64,000 bases of DNA from NCBI GenBank assembly GCA_026168455.1, contig CM047425.1, forward strand, positions 88,291,580-88,355,579. The letters run 5' to 3'. Below are positions 1-13,200 of this stretch, piece after piece. The translations under genes and the position numbers were made by a program. Positions within the stretch are counted from its first letter, which is position 1; each line of letters opens with the position of its first letter. The notes beneath the pieces are model-generated. The model was not told the origin of the DNA. It was given only the letters and a program-made list of their open reading frames with translations, and did not search any database. This stretch comes from Theocolax elegans (taxonomy: Eukaryota; Arthropoda; Insecta; Hymenoptera; Cerocephalidae).

Positions 1-1400
1 ATAATCGTCTGTGAAATTCGTAATTACCAATTTACCTATTCTCCTAATTGCCGGCTGTGCTTTAATTAGCTATTCGAAACATCAATCGTATGTATGTGAA
101 CCTTCAATTTTCCAAGCTCTGTTTCATTCTATTACATTTAATAATAATGCATTCCGCGTACCTCTAATGCTTCGATAAAAAGTATTGCTGGAAATAGTAA
201 ATATAGGTTATTGCTCTGCTTTTATGAAACACGCTTCTCTAGTTCATTATACCTATCTTAGTATAACCGTTCAACCATTTTATTTATTGATTCAACTGTT
301 ATAATACCACCCTACAAATGTATGCAATGCATACCATCTTTTTCAGTTTTAACTCTGAATGTACATTATCATTCAACGACACTCATCGGTGCAACTAACG
401 TATTCACATCATGTATTCCGTGTTCAAGAGAAAGAAAAGAAAAAATCAAATGGAACCTACGATTGTATATACGTGGCAGATTTCAATCTGTGTCACTGAT
501 ACGAAAATATGATCTTCCGATGATCGAAATCCTCTTATAATTCAGTTAAGCGGTGCAATGAAAGTATAATCTACAATTCCAATCTAGTTTAGATTACTTT
601 TACCTATTTATTTATAGTATTCTCTTTCACGTTTGTTATATATCTTCCTTTTGGAAAATATGTTAATTTAATATATGTATTTCTCATTTTACATCATTTT
701 TAATAATGTTTAAGAAACCTATTTGAAGATATGAACAGTGTAAAGATGATTTTCATATATTTGTGTTAAAAATTAAGGTAGAATTTTTATCTAAGAATAT
801 ATCTTATGCTATTTTGTTAAAATAGAGTATCGATTTAAGAAAATTTCTTTTTTTCTTTCTTCAAGGAGCTAAAGTTAAAAAGATTATGAAACTTTCAAAA
901 CTCGCAGAAAACTTCATATTTACATAAAGCTAATGAAACTGAAAAGTAAAAACAAAACAAAGTTTCCATTCAAGACAAGTTGGATTAAAAAATTTTTTAA
1001 TTTTTTTTGGAAGTTTTAAGTAAGTATAGCATGAGAAAACAGATGTAAAAATCATTGAAAATAATATATGAAACACGTTCATTTATTGATTATATGATAA
1101 AAATAAAATATATGTTTTCTGTGAAAGCTTGCAATTTATATTCAGAATTCGAAAAATTTCATTTATTTTAGATGATTTTATAGATTATTACTTTTGTATT
1201 TAATGAAAAGATGGAATATAATTCCATTTAAAGCGCAAAATGCGCCGCATTCTATAAAAAAGTTTTGTTATTGAGTTTTAAGAAATACTTTTAAATTAAT
1301 ACGTTTGTCCATATTGTACGTCGGAAGATATCATTCGTGTAATCCGGTGACACTATTTGTATTAAAATAAACTACAGGATCTCAATAGGATAGCGCACTA
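1..1400. other. AT-rich sequence without a recognised gene
   Basis: No splice-consistent coding segment, RNA gene or repeat was recognised. The 72-codon frame at 322-540 has no domain or splice context and looks like chance. Confidence 0.6.
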
Positions 1401-1790
1401 TGGTGATAATACCAAAAGTTGGCAAAAGACAAACTGATCCGTCAATGGTTGCGAAAAGCTGGTCAGCAATGCTAATGCCTGTGACCTCGCGCCACACACA
1501 CACTCAGATGTATATGTATATAAGCGCCGTTAATTAGAAAGTTTTCGAGGATGGGGCGGAGGCTACAGCTGAGTAATTTGGGACTAGCAAACGCGTTCCC
1601 TCGTACCTATATAACACGTAGAGCTGCGTTGGATAGCTGCTAAGTTACCCTCGACAAGGAGGTCGAGCGTCGACCAGCTTGCTGTTTCAAGAAAGATCAT
1701 AGAAGGTGAAAGTTTGGGGTTCAGAGACAAGTTGTTTCTCGCACATTCGGTTCTGATGTGAAAATGTGAGATGTGTGAGTATCTGAATTT
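1401..1790. other. GC-richer island with TATA-like motifs
   Basis: The block contains TATATAAG near 1516 and CTATATAAC near 1607, followed by CpG-rich sequence. A strong donor-like GTGAGT follows at about 1775. This could be an untranslated first exon of a plus-strand transcript, but no downstream exon could be matched to it. Confidence 0.3.
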
Positions 1791-2122
1791 TTGAGTACCC
1801 CGTTAAAAAAGCCGACCCAAGTTCAATACTCGGGTACCCACGACAATGTCAAAATTCTCAAAATTTTCGGATTACCCAACTACACTTGGATACCAGGCAG
1901 CACTCGAACTGCCCGAGAATTCTCGGGTAACCCTTAGTGCTCGGATAAGTCGAAAATCTTAAGACAGTTAATTGGAATTAAATTCCAAGAAATAATTTGT
2001 TTATATATAACTGTTGTATATAGTTTTAAGTAAGTTTAATATCCCAGATTACTCCAGCTCAGCTAAATTTTTCGAACAGCCCGAATACTTTCCGGTAGCT
2101 CGAGTATTTTCTCGGGTACCCG
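1789..2122. repeat. Cluster of CTCGGGTACCC-like motifs
   Basis: Variants of one short motif recur: GAGTACCCCG (1793-1802), ACTCGGGTACCC (1828-1839), GGATTACCC (about 1869), TCTCGGGTAACCC (1921-1933) and CTCGGGTACCCG (2111-2122). One copy is joined to a perfect 16-bp palindrome, CCCGAGAATTCTCGGG (1912-1927). The surrounding DNA is AT-rich, so the cluster stands out. It may be a decayed repeat or a multi-site regulatory element. Confidence 0.5.
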
Positions 2123-2130
2123 TACAACTT

Positions 2131-3200
2131 TAGTGGAAAATAGTTGTTTGTATGTGATTACCAATTTTTTATTTTAATCTGTTATTTTATTTACGAAATA
2201 TTCTAATGTACAAGCACTTAGTAAAACGTCGATATAAATACAAGGTCTGTTAGAAGAATGCCACTTTAATATATCAATAGTCGATTTATTTCTAACGTTC
2301 GAGTAATGATAATAAGAAAGAAATTTAACAAATAGAAGATAAAATTATTATTCAAATCAATATTTTTTTCCTAAACGAGTCTGTAATGCAACCATGAAAT
2401 AACATTAAGTATATACATAAAGTATGTATTATTAATAGTTGAGTATTTATATGAATTAATTTCAATTGAAATTTGATTAAACTTGATTTTCAGGTAGCAT
2501 ATTATATATATTAGAATGTAAGATACGAACGATGTAAACTATAGCGATGAATGGCAGAGCTATGCAGTTTCTATGGAATGTGAATTATGCGAGAATTTAG
2601 CTATTGAAACGTTCATTTTTTCGTTTCACTGGCACAGATTAAAATCTACCATGCGGAAGTTTTTGCAAATTTGATTAAATATTTTTATCATATTTCCAAC
2701 ACACTAAATACGACATGAATGCATCGGCGTTGATGCATGTTGCCAGATGAATCAGTAGTTCAATGAATCAACGAATGTAAAAATCATGAAATATATTGAA
2801 AAGTATGTCAATTAACTTTTTTTCATACGTTAAGTGTATATATATGTAAAAAGTGATTGATTTATAATTAGGAAATTCATTTATAAATGCATTTTTCATA
2901 TAATTTCAATAATAAATCATACATATTCATAAACCTTCAATGTTATTGGAATTTAAATTAAAAGTAATTAATAAAACCATATTATACTCTATAACGAGTA
3001 CCGAATATTGAACCTGATTATATATTGATTAGTTTTTATAAAGATTATATAATTATAATTTTGTTTTAAATTATTTTTTAAATGAAAGTTGAAAATAGAC
3101 GAAGTACGAAACTTTTAAATGCAAGACTATAAATAAATTTTAACAACCCTGGTGGAATCAACAAAAATTTTGTAGCCATTTACTGAGTAGCGTTCTCATG
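2131..3200. other. AT-rich sequence without a recognised gene
   Basis: Nothing beyond simple AT-rich sequence was recognised. Confidence 0.6.
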
Positions 3201-3227
3201 TCAATCTATAAACTAACTAGGACGCTT

Positions 3228-3651
3228 GGTCAGGTCGTGTACAAGAATGAAACGCTTTTTCGAACCTTTCCTGCCCATTTCATAGTTTTCATTCCAATTT
3301 ATAAACCTTTTCTGACCATCAAAAATGCTTTTGGAATTTTAAGTAGACTAAGAAAAATTGGCCATTTTAGCTAGGACTAATAGCTATGAACAAGCTCCGA
3401 AAAATGATTTGGCTCAATTTGAGACAAAAATGATAAACGTCGAAATATCTTTAAATGTACTATTTATATAGCGTAAACAATCGTCTGTATCTATTACAAA
3501 TGGTAAAACCGATCAAATTTCACAACACGCTTTAAGTTTTGTTTACAGGATTACCCGAAAAGTTGTTTCATATTTGATGAAGGTTATGTCCATCTAAGAA
3601 ATGGTCAAGAAAGGTGTGAAAAAGCGTTTCATTTTGAGATAGAACCTGACC
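3228..3651. mobile_element. Inverted-repeat element (MITE-like), about 424 bp
   Basis: Arms at 3228-3285 and 3594-3651 are inverted copies of 58 bases with about 46 matches, both containing TGAAACGCTTTTTC. The 308-base interior has no coding frame. This fits a non-autonomous DNA transposon or foldback element. Exact ends and target duplications were not resolved; similarity may run 20-30 bases further outward (AAACTAA on both sides). Confidence 0.65.
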
Positions 3652-3689
3652 AGTTTCACTGGCCATTTCTTAGTTTTAAGCCCATTTTT

Positions 3690-4690
3690 CATATTTAAAA
3701 TTCTACTAGGGAAGCTGAATTAATTAAATATAAATAAACATACTTTAATGATTTATGCATGAATGCTTAATATAATTTAATAATATTAATAATTATTAAC
3801 ACCTATAATAGTAAAAATGCAACATATTGCATTTATCTTTTAGTAAAATGTAGATTTAAATGGTTAAAGACATAAAGGCTCTATTTTAATAATAGATCAT
3901 TTCTTGAAAATTTTTATAATTTCAGGTAGTGGTTTAAGATAAGTTGTTAGCCTAATAAAAAACTTCAAGAGTTATTAGCGAGTTTAAATCCATTTTTTAA
4001 AACTTGAGATTAAATAATTGCAGAAATTGCTGAAAAGCATCAAAGAACGCATGTGTTGCGATAGTACTAATCGTAAGACATAATTAAGATGCTTAATTAT
4101 TTAGAGAAATAATTTATTAATTAAAATTATGTAATTCATATTAATGTAAATTATAAACTTATTACCTCATTAAATTATAAAATCATGTACTAATAAAAAA
4201 TTTTACATTGCAAACTTTTGGAGAGAGATTGTTGAGGTTTGGTTTTCTTAGGTATGTAATGTAGGGAGTCATGATGATTTTTTCCTGGGTAATTCTCGAG
4301 TTAATTAATAATTCTATAGTTTTTTAAACTGAATCCACTACTGAATTGATCATCTACATGAATTTACTTTATACCAAAGTAATCATGCATCCATACGCGC
4401 TGAGTATCTTATTGTAGTTAATTAAACCTATATGTATTATATAACAAAAATAATAGATTTTAATTTCTTATTTTAAAATCCAAATTTTTTATTACTTTGT
4501 TAATATACACTTATGTAATGTTTATTCAATTTTTTGGTATATATTAAGGGAAGCTGATTTAAAAATATTATTTTCTTAATCAATAATATGTGAAGTAATA
4601 TCCATCAGTGAAAGAAAAATCAAGATTCTTTCATAAAGATTAATCATTGAACAGTTTTAAACTTAATTTCTCTAAGTCCCCGAGTGGTCA
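3690..4690. other. AT-rich sequence without a recognised gene
   Basis: Very AT-rich with no open frame of note and no repeat recognised. Confidence 0.6.
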
Positions 4691-4699
4691 AAACCATAA

Positions 4700-5060
4700 A
4701 AAAATAGAAGATTTGGTATCGCGACAGTAAGACGTCCTTCCGCATGTGCGCCACTCGACGCACTGACCGACCGCTTGGCACCCGCGCCAAATTATGTATT
4801 TAACACGTTCGCGGCTGAGCCGGTTTCATGCACGCCCTTCGTTACACCTAATCAAGATCAGGCTCGTTGATCGACTTAAAGCGCTACGATGCGTTGCTGG
4901 GCTAAATTCGACGTGATTTTTTCGTCTCCTGGTCGTTCGATGCGTGTTTAATCTTTTATTTTCTTTCTGTTTGCTAAGTTTCGTGAAAGGAGAGTGGAGA
5001 ATTTTGTTTGGACAGCTCGAGGAGGGTAATGTTTATAACGGTTGACGGAAATAAGGCTGA
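4700..5060. other. CpG-rich island, unassigned
   Basis: A block rich in CG dinucleotides (for example CGCGCC and CGTTCGCGG) inside AT-rich DNA. No continuous coding frame was recognised. It is a candidate regulatory island. Confidence 0.3.
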
Positions 5061-5489
5061 TGCTGCTGCCAATATTTATGGGTCTTAGTTATAGATTTTA
5101 CACGTGATCGACAAGGTCGACTGTAAAATTAGCTGCATCCGTTATTGATGTTTGATTAATATAATCTTAGGTAACTTTTCAAAATACTATTTCGACGAAA
5201 TCGGTAATTTATTGCTAAAGTCGACGTTTCGAATGTATATTATTCGTATTCAAAAGACTAATATAGGAAGATTAAAGTCGTAAATTCATAAGTTATTGTA
5301 AATGACATTTTTCGTAATGATAAATTTTATTGTAAACAATTTAAATTACATACGAATAATATGTATCATTAAAAAATATGAGAAACAAAATGAATTTTGA
5401 AAATCGTGTAACTATAGTTACGGAGAACTTTAGAAAACGAAGGCATCCTGTGTACGAACTACACAAATAAACAGAAAGCAATTAATCCT

Positions 5490-5880
5490 CTATGCAAACA
5501 ATGTTGTACGTAAATCAACCCGCATTTTCAAGCAGAAAAAGCGAAAATATTTAAAAAAAAACAACCCACAAATATCCGCGTTATACTCGATTTCGAGTTC
5601 GGTCCGCTTTAAAAAGCCATTGAAAAATTGCTTAGTCATCTGGGCCACATCCGGCGTATAACCCACCCACGTACAAGTGGCGCCTCCGACGAACGTAGGA
5701 ATTTTTCGCTTCGACAAAAATTTGAAGATGACAGTGGCATGGAAAGCGACAGTATCATAGCCTGGAGGCGTTTGGAAATAACTGTCGAGCGCGCAACCCC
5801 ACCTTTTCCTTTTCTCGGTTCGAGAGATTCGAGCCACCTAAATTCTTTTGCGCGTCGACGGACTCTTACGTAAAAGCGTC
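5490..5880. other. GC-richer island with unrecognised frames on both strands
   Basis: A minus-strand frame of 115 codons (5837 to 5490) and a plus-strand frame of 81 codons (5628-5873) overlap here. Neither contains a motif I recognise, a signal peptide or an obvious splice context. A real product would need transcript or homology support. The simpler reading is that low stop density follows from the local GC content. Confidence 0.25.
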
Positions 5881-5899
5881 ATCGACTTTGCAAGAATTT

Positions 5900-6920
5900 T
5901 TTGGGAAACGTGATCGAGTTTTGTTATACGAGAATGGGGAGAAGAACCTTTTCCTTGGATTTTCATTGAATGTTTCCTTTTCAAAATAAGCGGCAACACT
6001 ATGTCCTCGCTATTGAAGCTTTGGTATAAATTGGAGTATCTTAGTTGTACATCTTTTTTGTTGGAAAATTGGATTTTGAAATGAGAAATATCGCAAGCAA
6101 TAGTAAATATTTCTATACGATATTAAATTGCGTGATTTTATAAATTTAGAAAAGTTAATTTAACCAGAAATTGAACGTTATTATAAAACATTCAACACAG
6201 ACTATTCATATGTCACTGCAAATCTAAAAATGTTCATTATTGAATACTAATATAAAAAATACATTAGTATATTCTTGATCGTTCTAGTATCATTTTGCAA
6301 TATTGAACCTTCTATTGCAGATGCTTCCATTTAACTATACAAATCAGCAATGGAAATTCAGTGTACGTTTGTAAACAAAGCACACGTTAATTTTCACAGA
6401 GCGACTTGTATCGTTTAGCGTAAAACAGTACTTTAACTGGAATGCATTGTAATTCCAAAGCACTAATGATCTAACCGTCGTATTCAGATGCCTCTTGTTT
6501 AGTATTTTATATTTATATATTGAATTTAAATTTACAAATTTCTCCATGAATCAAAATCGATTAACAATATAATAAAGTATAAATAATTTATGAGATTCAG
6601 GCGTGATTTCATATTAAAATTTAAAGTATTTAGTGATTAAAAATATGGTTGATTTACATCAATGAATTATTACGCAATACTCCTATTCTCGTAAGGGTAA
6701 TTAAACGTTGAAAAAATATTGCTTATTTTATTGTAAAGAAAACAAGTCCAATGCCATTCTGAATAACCTGACAAAATTATAATATTTCCATCGAGCAAGA
6801 ACGTCATCGAAAATTCGTAACTGGTTGTCATGCTATCATTATCGTAGTGGTATCCATTTAGCTCCGAGTGAAATGTATTTACGACACAATACAGCAAGTT
6901 TCAAATCTCGCGGATCTTAA
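5900..6920. other. AT-rich sequence upstream of troponin C
   Basis: Short minus-strand frames at 6344-6547 and 6670-6897 show no recognisable product. No repeat was seen. Confidence 0.5.
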
Positions 6921-7166
6921 GAAAATGCTTATAGCCTCCCCTCTTAACGAGCGCGCGTGACTATTTTTCCCACCGCCTCCACGAATACACAGCCGCGTGT
7001 TGGCTCACTCGGGGGAATCCCCGTATGCGGATTCCTATAACGGTTTCCTTAAAATAAGAAAAGAGCGACGTTTGGAACGTTTGAAACTCGTCGGTGAACG
7101 ACAGCATTATAGCCGGCGCCTGGACGTGGAAGGGGCGTAAGATTCTTACTGCTGCTGTGTCGAGGT

Positions 7167-7204
7167 TATAAAAGTTATCCCCGTCAACGAGTTCCACGTT
7201 AGTC
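7167..7204 (+). promoter_or_regulatory. TpnC: Troponin C core promoter: TATA box and initiator
   Basis: TATAAAAG at 7167-7174 is a strong TATA box. An initiator-like TTAGTC lies about 30-35 bases downstream, around 7199-7204, and the start codon is a further 45 bases on. Muscle structural genes of insects commonly have TATA promoters. The GC-richer block 6930-7160 just upstream is the likely proximal promoter. Confidence 0.65.
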
Positions 7205-7251
7205 CCGAGGTAACCCAGGTCGAACCAACGTCTGGAGAAGAGATAAACATG
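7201..7251 (+). CDS. TpnC: Troponin C exon 1 (5'UTR plus the start codon)
   Basis: The exon appears to run from an initiator-like TTAGTC around 7199-7204 to the ATG at 7249-7251. The ATG is its last three bases, and the intron begins at once with GTTAGA. That donor is weaker than the consensus, but only this boundary joins the ATG in phase 0 to the GCC at 8280. Almost all of the exon is untranslated. The transcription start is estimated, not seen. Confidence 0.7.
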
Positions 7252-10200
7252 GTTAGAGTCAAGTGTGTTTACGTTTACACGAATTTCGAGTGATCAAGTG
7301 ATTGTTCGGTGTTCTATCGTTTTGTGATCATATTCAGAGTGTTTTAATCTGGTGCATCCTCACCAATTTTTTTTATCGCTTTATTTTAGTCCATTTTTTT
7401 TATTCCAACGAAATATTTAAAAGAAAATACCTATTTACAAAACATTATTTGTTGCATTATTAGTTTATAGTCTGTTTACAAATACTTTATAATTATTTTG
7501 CCTAGATGTTATATAGTTATATCATTGCAAAAATGAGCACGTTATGTGCAGTAAAAGTTAAAATACTTAAGGAAATAAGCCAGTAATCAAATTAATAAAA
7601 ACAATTATTAATATTCTGTTTACAATAATTGTTAAAATAAATTTAATATTTTGAATATTATTATCATATAATATTCTAAAAACTCAAACAGTTTAAGCCG
7701 GTTAGACCCAAAATTCATTTCTTATTTCAGTCGCACATAGTCTAACGAAAACTCAGTTTTCCTCGTTATTCTACTCTATAACATAATGAATTTTCATCGG
7801 ATTGAGACCTACTTAGACTATTTAAAATAGCGAAACATAATATTAAAAACGCTAATATAAAAAATTTTAGTTCCAAGAAAGTTTCATTTTGATTATTCTG
7901 TGTCGCTCAGATCTTAACTATTTCAATTATTTCGAATAAGTCTAACTAGACCTCAATTGACAACTAGGAGAACCGAATAGACACTGGACTACGTACAACT
8001 GGGGATAAAAGATGAATATTTTTGGGTCAAATCTGGCTCAAATTATTAAATTTTTAATGTACTTATATGACTGTTAATATGTAAAATACTAAATTAATTT
8101 TAGCAATTACTCAACACAACATTAAAAATTATTTTTAATAGTTTTAATACTGGCTTGTTCGCTCAATAAAAAAAAGAATGTTGTATTTTTTTCTTATTTA
8201 ATTAATTTAATTTAATTGTTTTCAAATCATTCTTAAATTAATACAAATTAATCGATTTTTTTTTTAATTTATGTTCCAGGCCGAGGAACAAGTTCAAAGT
8301 AAGTATCAAAACTTAATCTATATACGGGAATAACAAATTTGTTTCACCGTTGTTTTTTTTTTGTTTAAATTTGTTAAAAAATTGTTTTATGTAAAAAAAT
8401 AATAATAGTACATTTTAATGATACTTTTACAGTAGTTGAATGTAAAAAAATTAATGTTTAATCGACGTTGTTACTCTATAAAATTCAATTTCACATAAAA
8501 TTATTGCTTTTGATTAAGTATTTGAAATGTTACTTCCTGGGTTGGAACATACTTAATTAAATTCACCCTGTTTGAACAGTGCTCAGGCGAGCTTTCTCAA
8601 TGTTCGATTCGACCAAGTCGGGGAAAATTGAGAAGGAGAAGGTCCGCACTATCTTGAACACCCTCGGTCACACTTTCGACGATCACGAGTTGGATATTAT
8701 GTTAAAAGCTGAGGATGACGAAGGTAATTTTACCCTCTTTACTAAACCAATTATAATATTTGCTTTTTGTACACCGGCGCAAAAAGTGTCAATGGGGAGT
8801 TCGTTCTACTTTAATATTTGACTGATTTATATTACGTTTTACAAAATCTATACTTCGATCGTCAAGCTTATAGTAAGCAATTTTTCGGCAAAAGATTGTA
8901 TAACAATGATAACCCGAGTAATACGTAGTTTACAATATTTATCTAGAGTCGAGTCGCTAAAGAAGTATTTGATGGCGAGACTCGATCTTCTTTGAGCTTC
9001 CTTTCAAAGGGAACAAAAGCTTCGGGTCTATTCGCAAGTTCTACAGCGCGGGTATAATCTATCCTTCGGTGATTTCGTATCAATGACGTCGCGACGACGC
9101 TTGAAAACGAGGATTTTGGTCGACAAACTCCTAAGTCTTTTTCAATACCTCTATGCAAGCGCTCCTAATTTTATGCGAATAAATACGTCGGTAGGGTATT
9201 AACATCTTTAAGCCAATAAATTACGTTTTTCTTACTTAAAAAAGGAATAACTATTTTTATCTCAAATATTGATTATTAAATATTAAATTAGGTCTTTACA
9301 TTTATAGCTTTTTAAATTATCACCTTCTTTAATTATACATCTATTATAAATAATTTTAGAATTAACAATCGGAAACATCAACAATAAGACTAATTAGGTC
9401 ATACTTGTTAAATCTAATATTTGATTTATAGTTTAAATCTTCTGTATATAGGGTAAGTTTACCAGTATAGTTCAACTCGTCTCGAAACATTCTAGTATCT
9501 AATCGTCCCCTTGTTACAAGACTTTATTTAATGTAGTACTTTGGGTTTAGAGTTTGATGTAAGATTAAATTCTGCGCTCAGGTATCCAGTTTAATACAAG
9601 GATCATTCATGAAATAATAATTTATACATATATTTGTTATTTAAGATAATAATACATTTAGTTTTATTATAAAATTTTACATCAACTTTCACATATCAGA
9701 GTTTTAAAGTTAAAATTTATTGCTAACGTTGTAACGAAAGAAAAACTGGTAATTAAAAGCTCGTATGGTTTAAAAAAGTTACGAAAACGTGTAGCACGTG
9801 TGTATACGTTAACGAAGGTACGTTTCAGCCTCTCACGACGAGTAAAGCCGTTAAGGGACAATTTTACCTCCGAAAATAAAAGCCGATGGGTTTAACCTGT
9901 TTAAAATATACGTATAGTCGATCCACAAAACGATAGCATTGGGAAATGACTCGGACGTAATCCGACGACGGATTTTTCCACTCTTCGACGATCAAATAAA
10001 CGCAGCGTTTCACCGCAAATTACCGGACCTTTTGCCGAATGCATTGCGAGTGCTTAAATATATATATATATATTTAAGCACTATATATACTGTTAGATTT
10101 TGACGTGAATTTTACGCTCTAGTTAATGCTAAGCACTTTAGAAGGGAAAACTGCTGTTTTAGCTGTTTTTGATTACTCGCGCGATTGCTTATGTTTATGC

Positions 10201-13200
10201 GTCTTATACGGAAGATTGGATAAAAGTTACCCTGTAAAATTTGAGTTTCGTTTGCAATGATTTCGATACCTCTAAATTTTCGTGCAATCAGAAGTATTTA
10301 CAATGCATTTGTGTTCCCTTAATAAATTTTATTACATTGTAATGTTTGTATTGTTTGAACTACTTATCGTTTTATAAAAAAAAATTAAATACTCTCAAAA
10401 TTTATTAAAATAATAAAATATTAAGATATATGCAAATACGAATGGATTAATAAATGATGATAATATTAGATTTTGCTGTGAAAGCGTTTAAAATAGCTTT
10501 AATGATCAATAAAGTTTAATAGTATTGCTATTTTCGTCAGTATAGGTAAATTTACATTATATTTTCATTTCTTACGTTATCCATTTCGGTGTAAAAAATA
10601 ATAATAGTTTTAATAGTTCGCGCGTACTTAACCAAAAATATCTAAAGTTTTCTTTAACTAATTATTTTTAATTCCAATAGAATGTTAATTATCATTAATT
10701 TAATAATAATCGTATTGGAATATTAAAAAAAATGTTTGTTACTAACATAAAGTGTCTGTAACAATAAAGTAGTAATTTTCCGCTCGAGAAAAAAAACAAA
10801 GAATTTTGGGATTTCAATAACGATTACAGTAAATTTGAAAATGCAAAATAGAAATACATATTTACAAAAAAAACGATATACATTTTAAGTAATAGCGAAT
10901 CGACCTTTGATAGTTTAACAAGTCAAAAATCAAACTGAAACGAAAGAGGCAAGTAATTCGATTGTACATTTTTGCCTTTCGTCTTTGATCTTTATCTCTT
11001 TTAGTTGAAAAAGAATATACGCATTGGAAAGAATGTAGGTAGAAATAAGAAATTGCATCGATAATTTATATATAAACTCTAATGGAAAAGAAATCCGTAG
11101 ATCGAATTTGATTACCCTACTAAAGTCCGTGTAATCCTTTTTCCTCGAATCTCGCGTATAGGATTTTTCGATGCGTTTCATCTTCGTTTCGTGCACACAT
11201 TTGCGAAGACAATGAAACGATCGATCGTTGTACTTTTTGATTATATATAGGATGCACTTGGTATTATTACAGTAGATAACGATATATACGCAGGGCTAGA
11301 CTCACGATAATGTACTTGTAACCTAGAATGGTTTGCACGATCGGAACTTAATCTCCGAGGTTGATTAATAATCCGTGTAGACCGTAATGAGGTTCGTTTG
11401 ATTTCAACATTTTTGCTAAGGTGTTTGGTTAGTTATAACTAATAAATTCCAGTAGATATCCATTTTCAAAAGCTTTGCGATTCGGTAATGTATGCTGAAT
11501 ATATACGTAAATTCTGATTCGAGAGATGCGGTTAATGTGCTAGTTTTGCAGTTCGAGTGGTTTATTAGAATTTCTGTAATGCGAGGCTAATTGTGAATAT
11601 ACCGGTAGATTATTTAACGACACTAATTTCCTGAGTATACTTAGTTTATTATTGTTAAATCGATTCGTTTTTGTTATAATTTTTTTATGACCTTTCGGGT
11701 AATTAAAAACAATTTAGGTCGGATTTCATGAAATTTGTAATTCATATGAACATAATACTTTTTTTTATAAAATAGTATACCTTTCTTATATGTGAAAAGT
11801 TCAATAATAAATTTTAAATAAATATCAATTTCTACAGTTTGCTCTTTAATTACCGAGTTATATACGTATTAATTTCAAAAATAATTTTTATCGTCAACAA
11901 ATTTAAATGGAATGTTTCGCTTAATACTATTGGCTCTAAAGTAGCTGTTAATAAAAGTTAAGAATATATTATTAGTATTATGATATGTCCTTGCACGTTT
12001 TAAAGAAATTATTGCGCTGTTATAACTCTATCACCGAGTGATAATTTGTCATGTATATGTCAAATTAAAAGTAAATTTGAAATGCGTCACATTTTATGAA
12101 CAATCTATAATCATGCTTTTATTTATAAGGTATTGTAAAATTTGAATAGAATTATTTAATATTAATTAGAGAACATTAAAATTAACTTTCAAGCAATATT
12201 CAGGGTTTACATTAGTATGACAGACTTTTATACTAACATTTATACTTTAAAATTATATATTTACTTATTAAGTATTTATGAATTTACAAATGTTATTTTC
12301 ATATTTGTTTAATAATTTAAGCATATGATATTTATAAAGTAGAAAAGTTGTAGAAATATTTAAATTTGTAGTTTTTATAAAAATTATTATTTTTGCAATG
12401 TTATAGATTATCTTGAAGATATTTTAAAATTTTTTCCGTGACTTCCTATGAATTTTTTTTACATCGCAATTAAATAATGCTCGAAAATTATAAGCTATTT
12501 TGACAGAAAATGTCTCACTAATAGACATTAATTAACTTTAATTTAATTCGCGTAAATTCCTCGGGATGTATTTTTCCATGAAAATTTTATGGATTATGCA
12601 ATATATATGTATATTTATAATAATATAAATTTTATTTGTCTTTTGAAACCTTAATTTTATAAAAAGAAATATTTTGACAGGCACTGGCGTCTTGAATTTT
12701 GACTCGTTTTACCGAGTAGCGTGCCACTTTCAGGAGGAGGATGATGAGGCTTTACAAAAAGAGCTCAAAGAGGCTTTCCGACTCTACGACAAAGAAGAAA
12801 AGGGCTATATTCCAACGAGTTCATTGCGAGAGATTCTTCACGCTCTCGACGATCAGATAACCCCTGATCAGATGGATGGTATGATCGCGGAAATCGACAC
12901 TGATGGATCGGGCACCGTCGATTTTGATGGTAATTTTTATTATATTTATTTATTGATATTACTATATACTTTCATATTTTCAGTTGTAAATTTGATTATG
13001 TATATTTCGTGTACACGATAAAAGTTAGTGGCTTTAATAAAATATTTTTATGCGTATAATAATTAACAAAATATGCAATCACAATAAACACTTAGTGTAC
13101 GTAAATTAATAATATTTATTTGAAGTAAATATTACTTAATTTGAATAAATATTTATTTAATTTAATTTAATATTAATTTCTTAAGTACATTTCATTGAGT

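Noticed and set aside
1500..1790. Alternative upstream first exon of troponin C
   Set aside because: The TATA-like motifs and donor are suggestive, but no spliced frame reaching 8280 with an ATG could be built.
5490..5837. 115-codon minus-strand frame as a gene
   Set aside because: No recognisable motif, splice signal or start context, and another frame is open on the opposite strand; kept only as an island.
8579..8821. 80-codon frame treated as a stand-alone protein
   Set aside because: It is troponin C exon 3 plus read-through into intron 3; the splice model explains it fully.
12674..13021. 115-codon EF-hand frame as a separate gene
   Set aside because: It is troponin C exon 4 with intron read-through at both ends.
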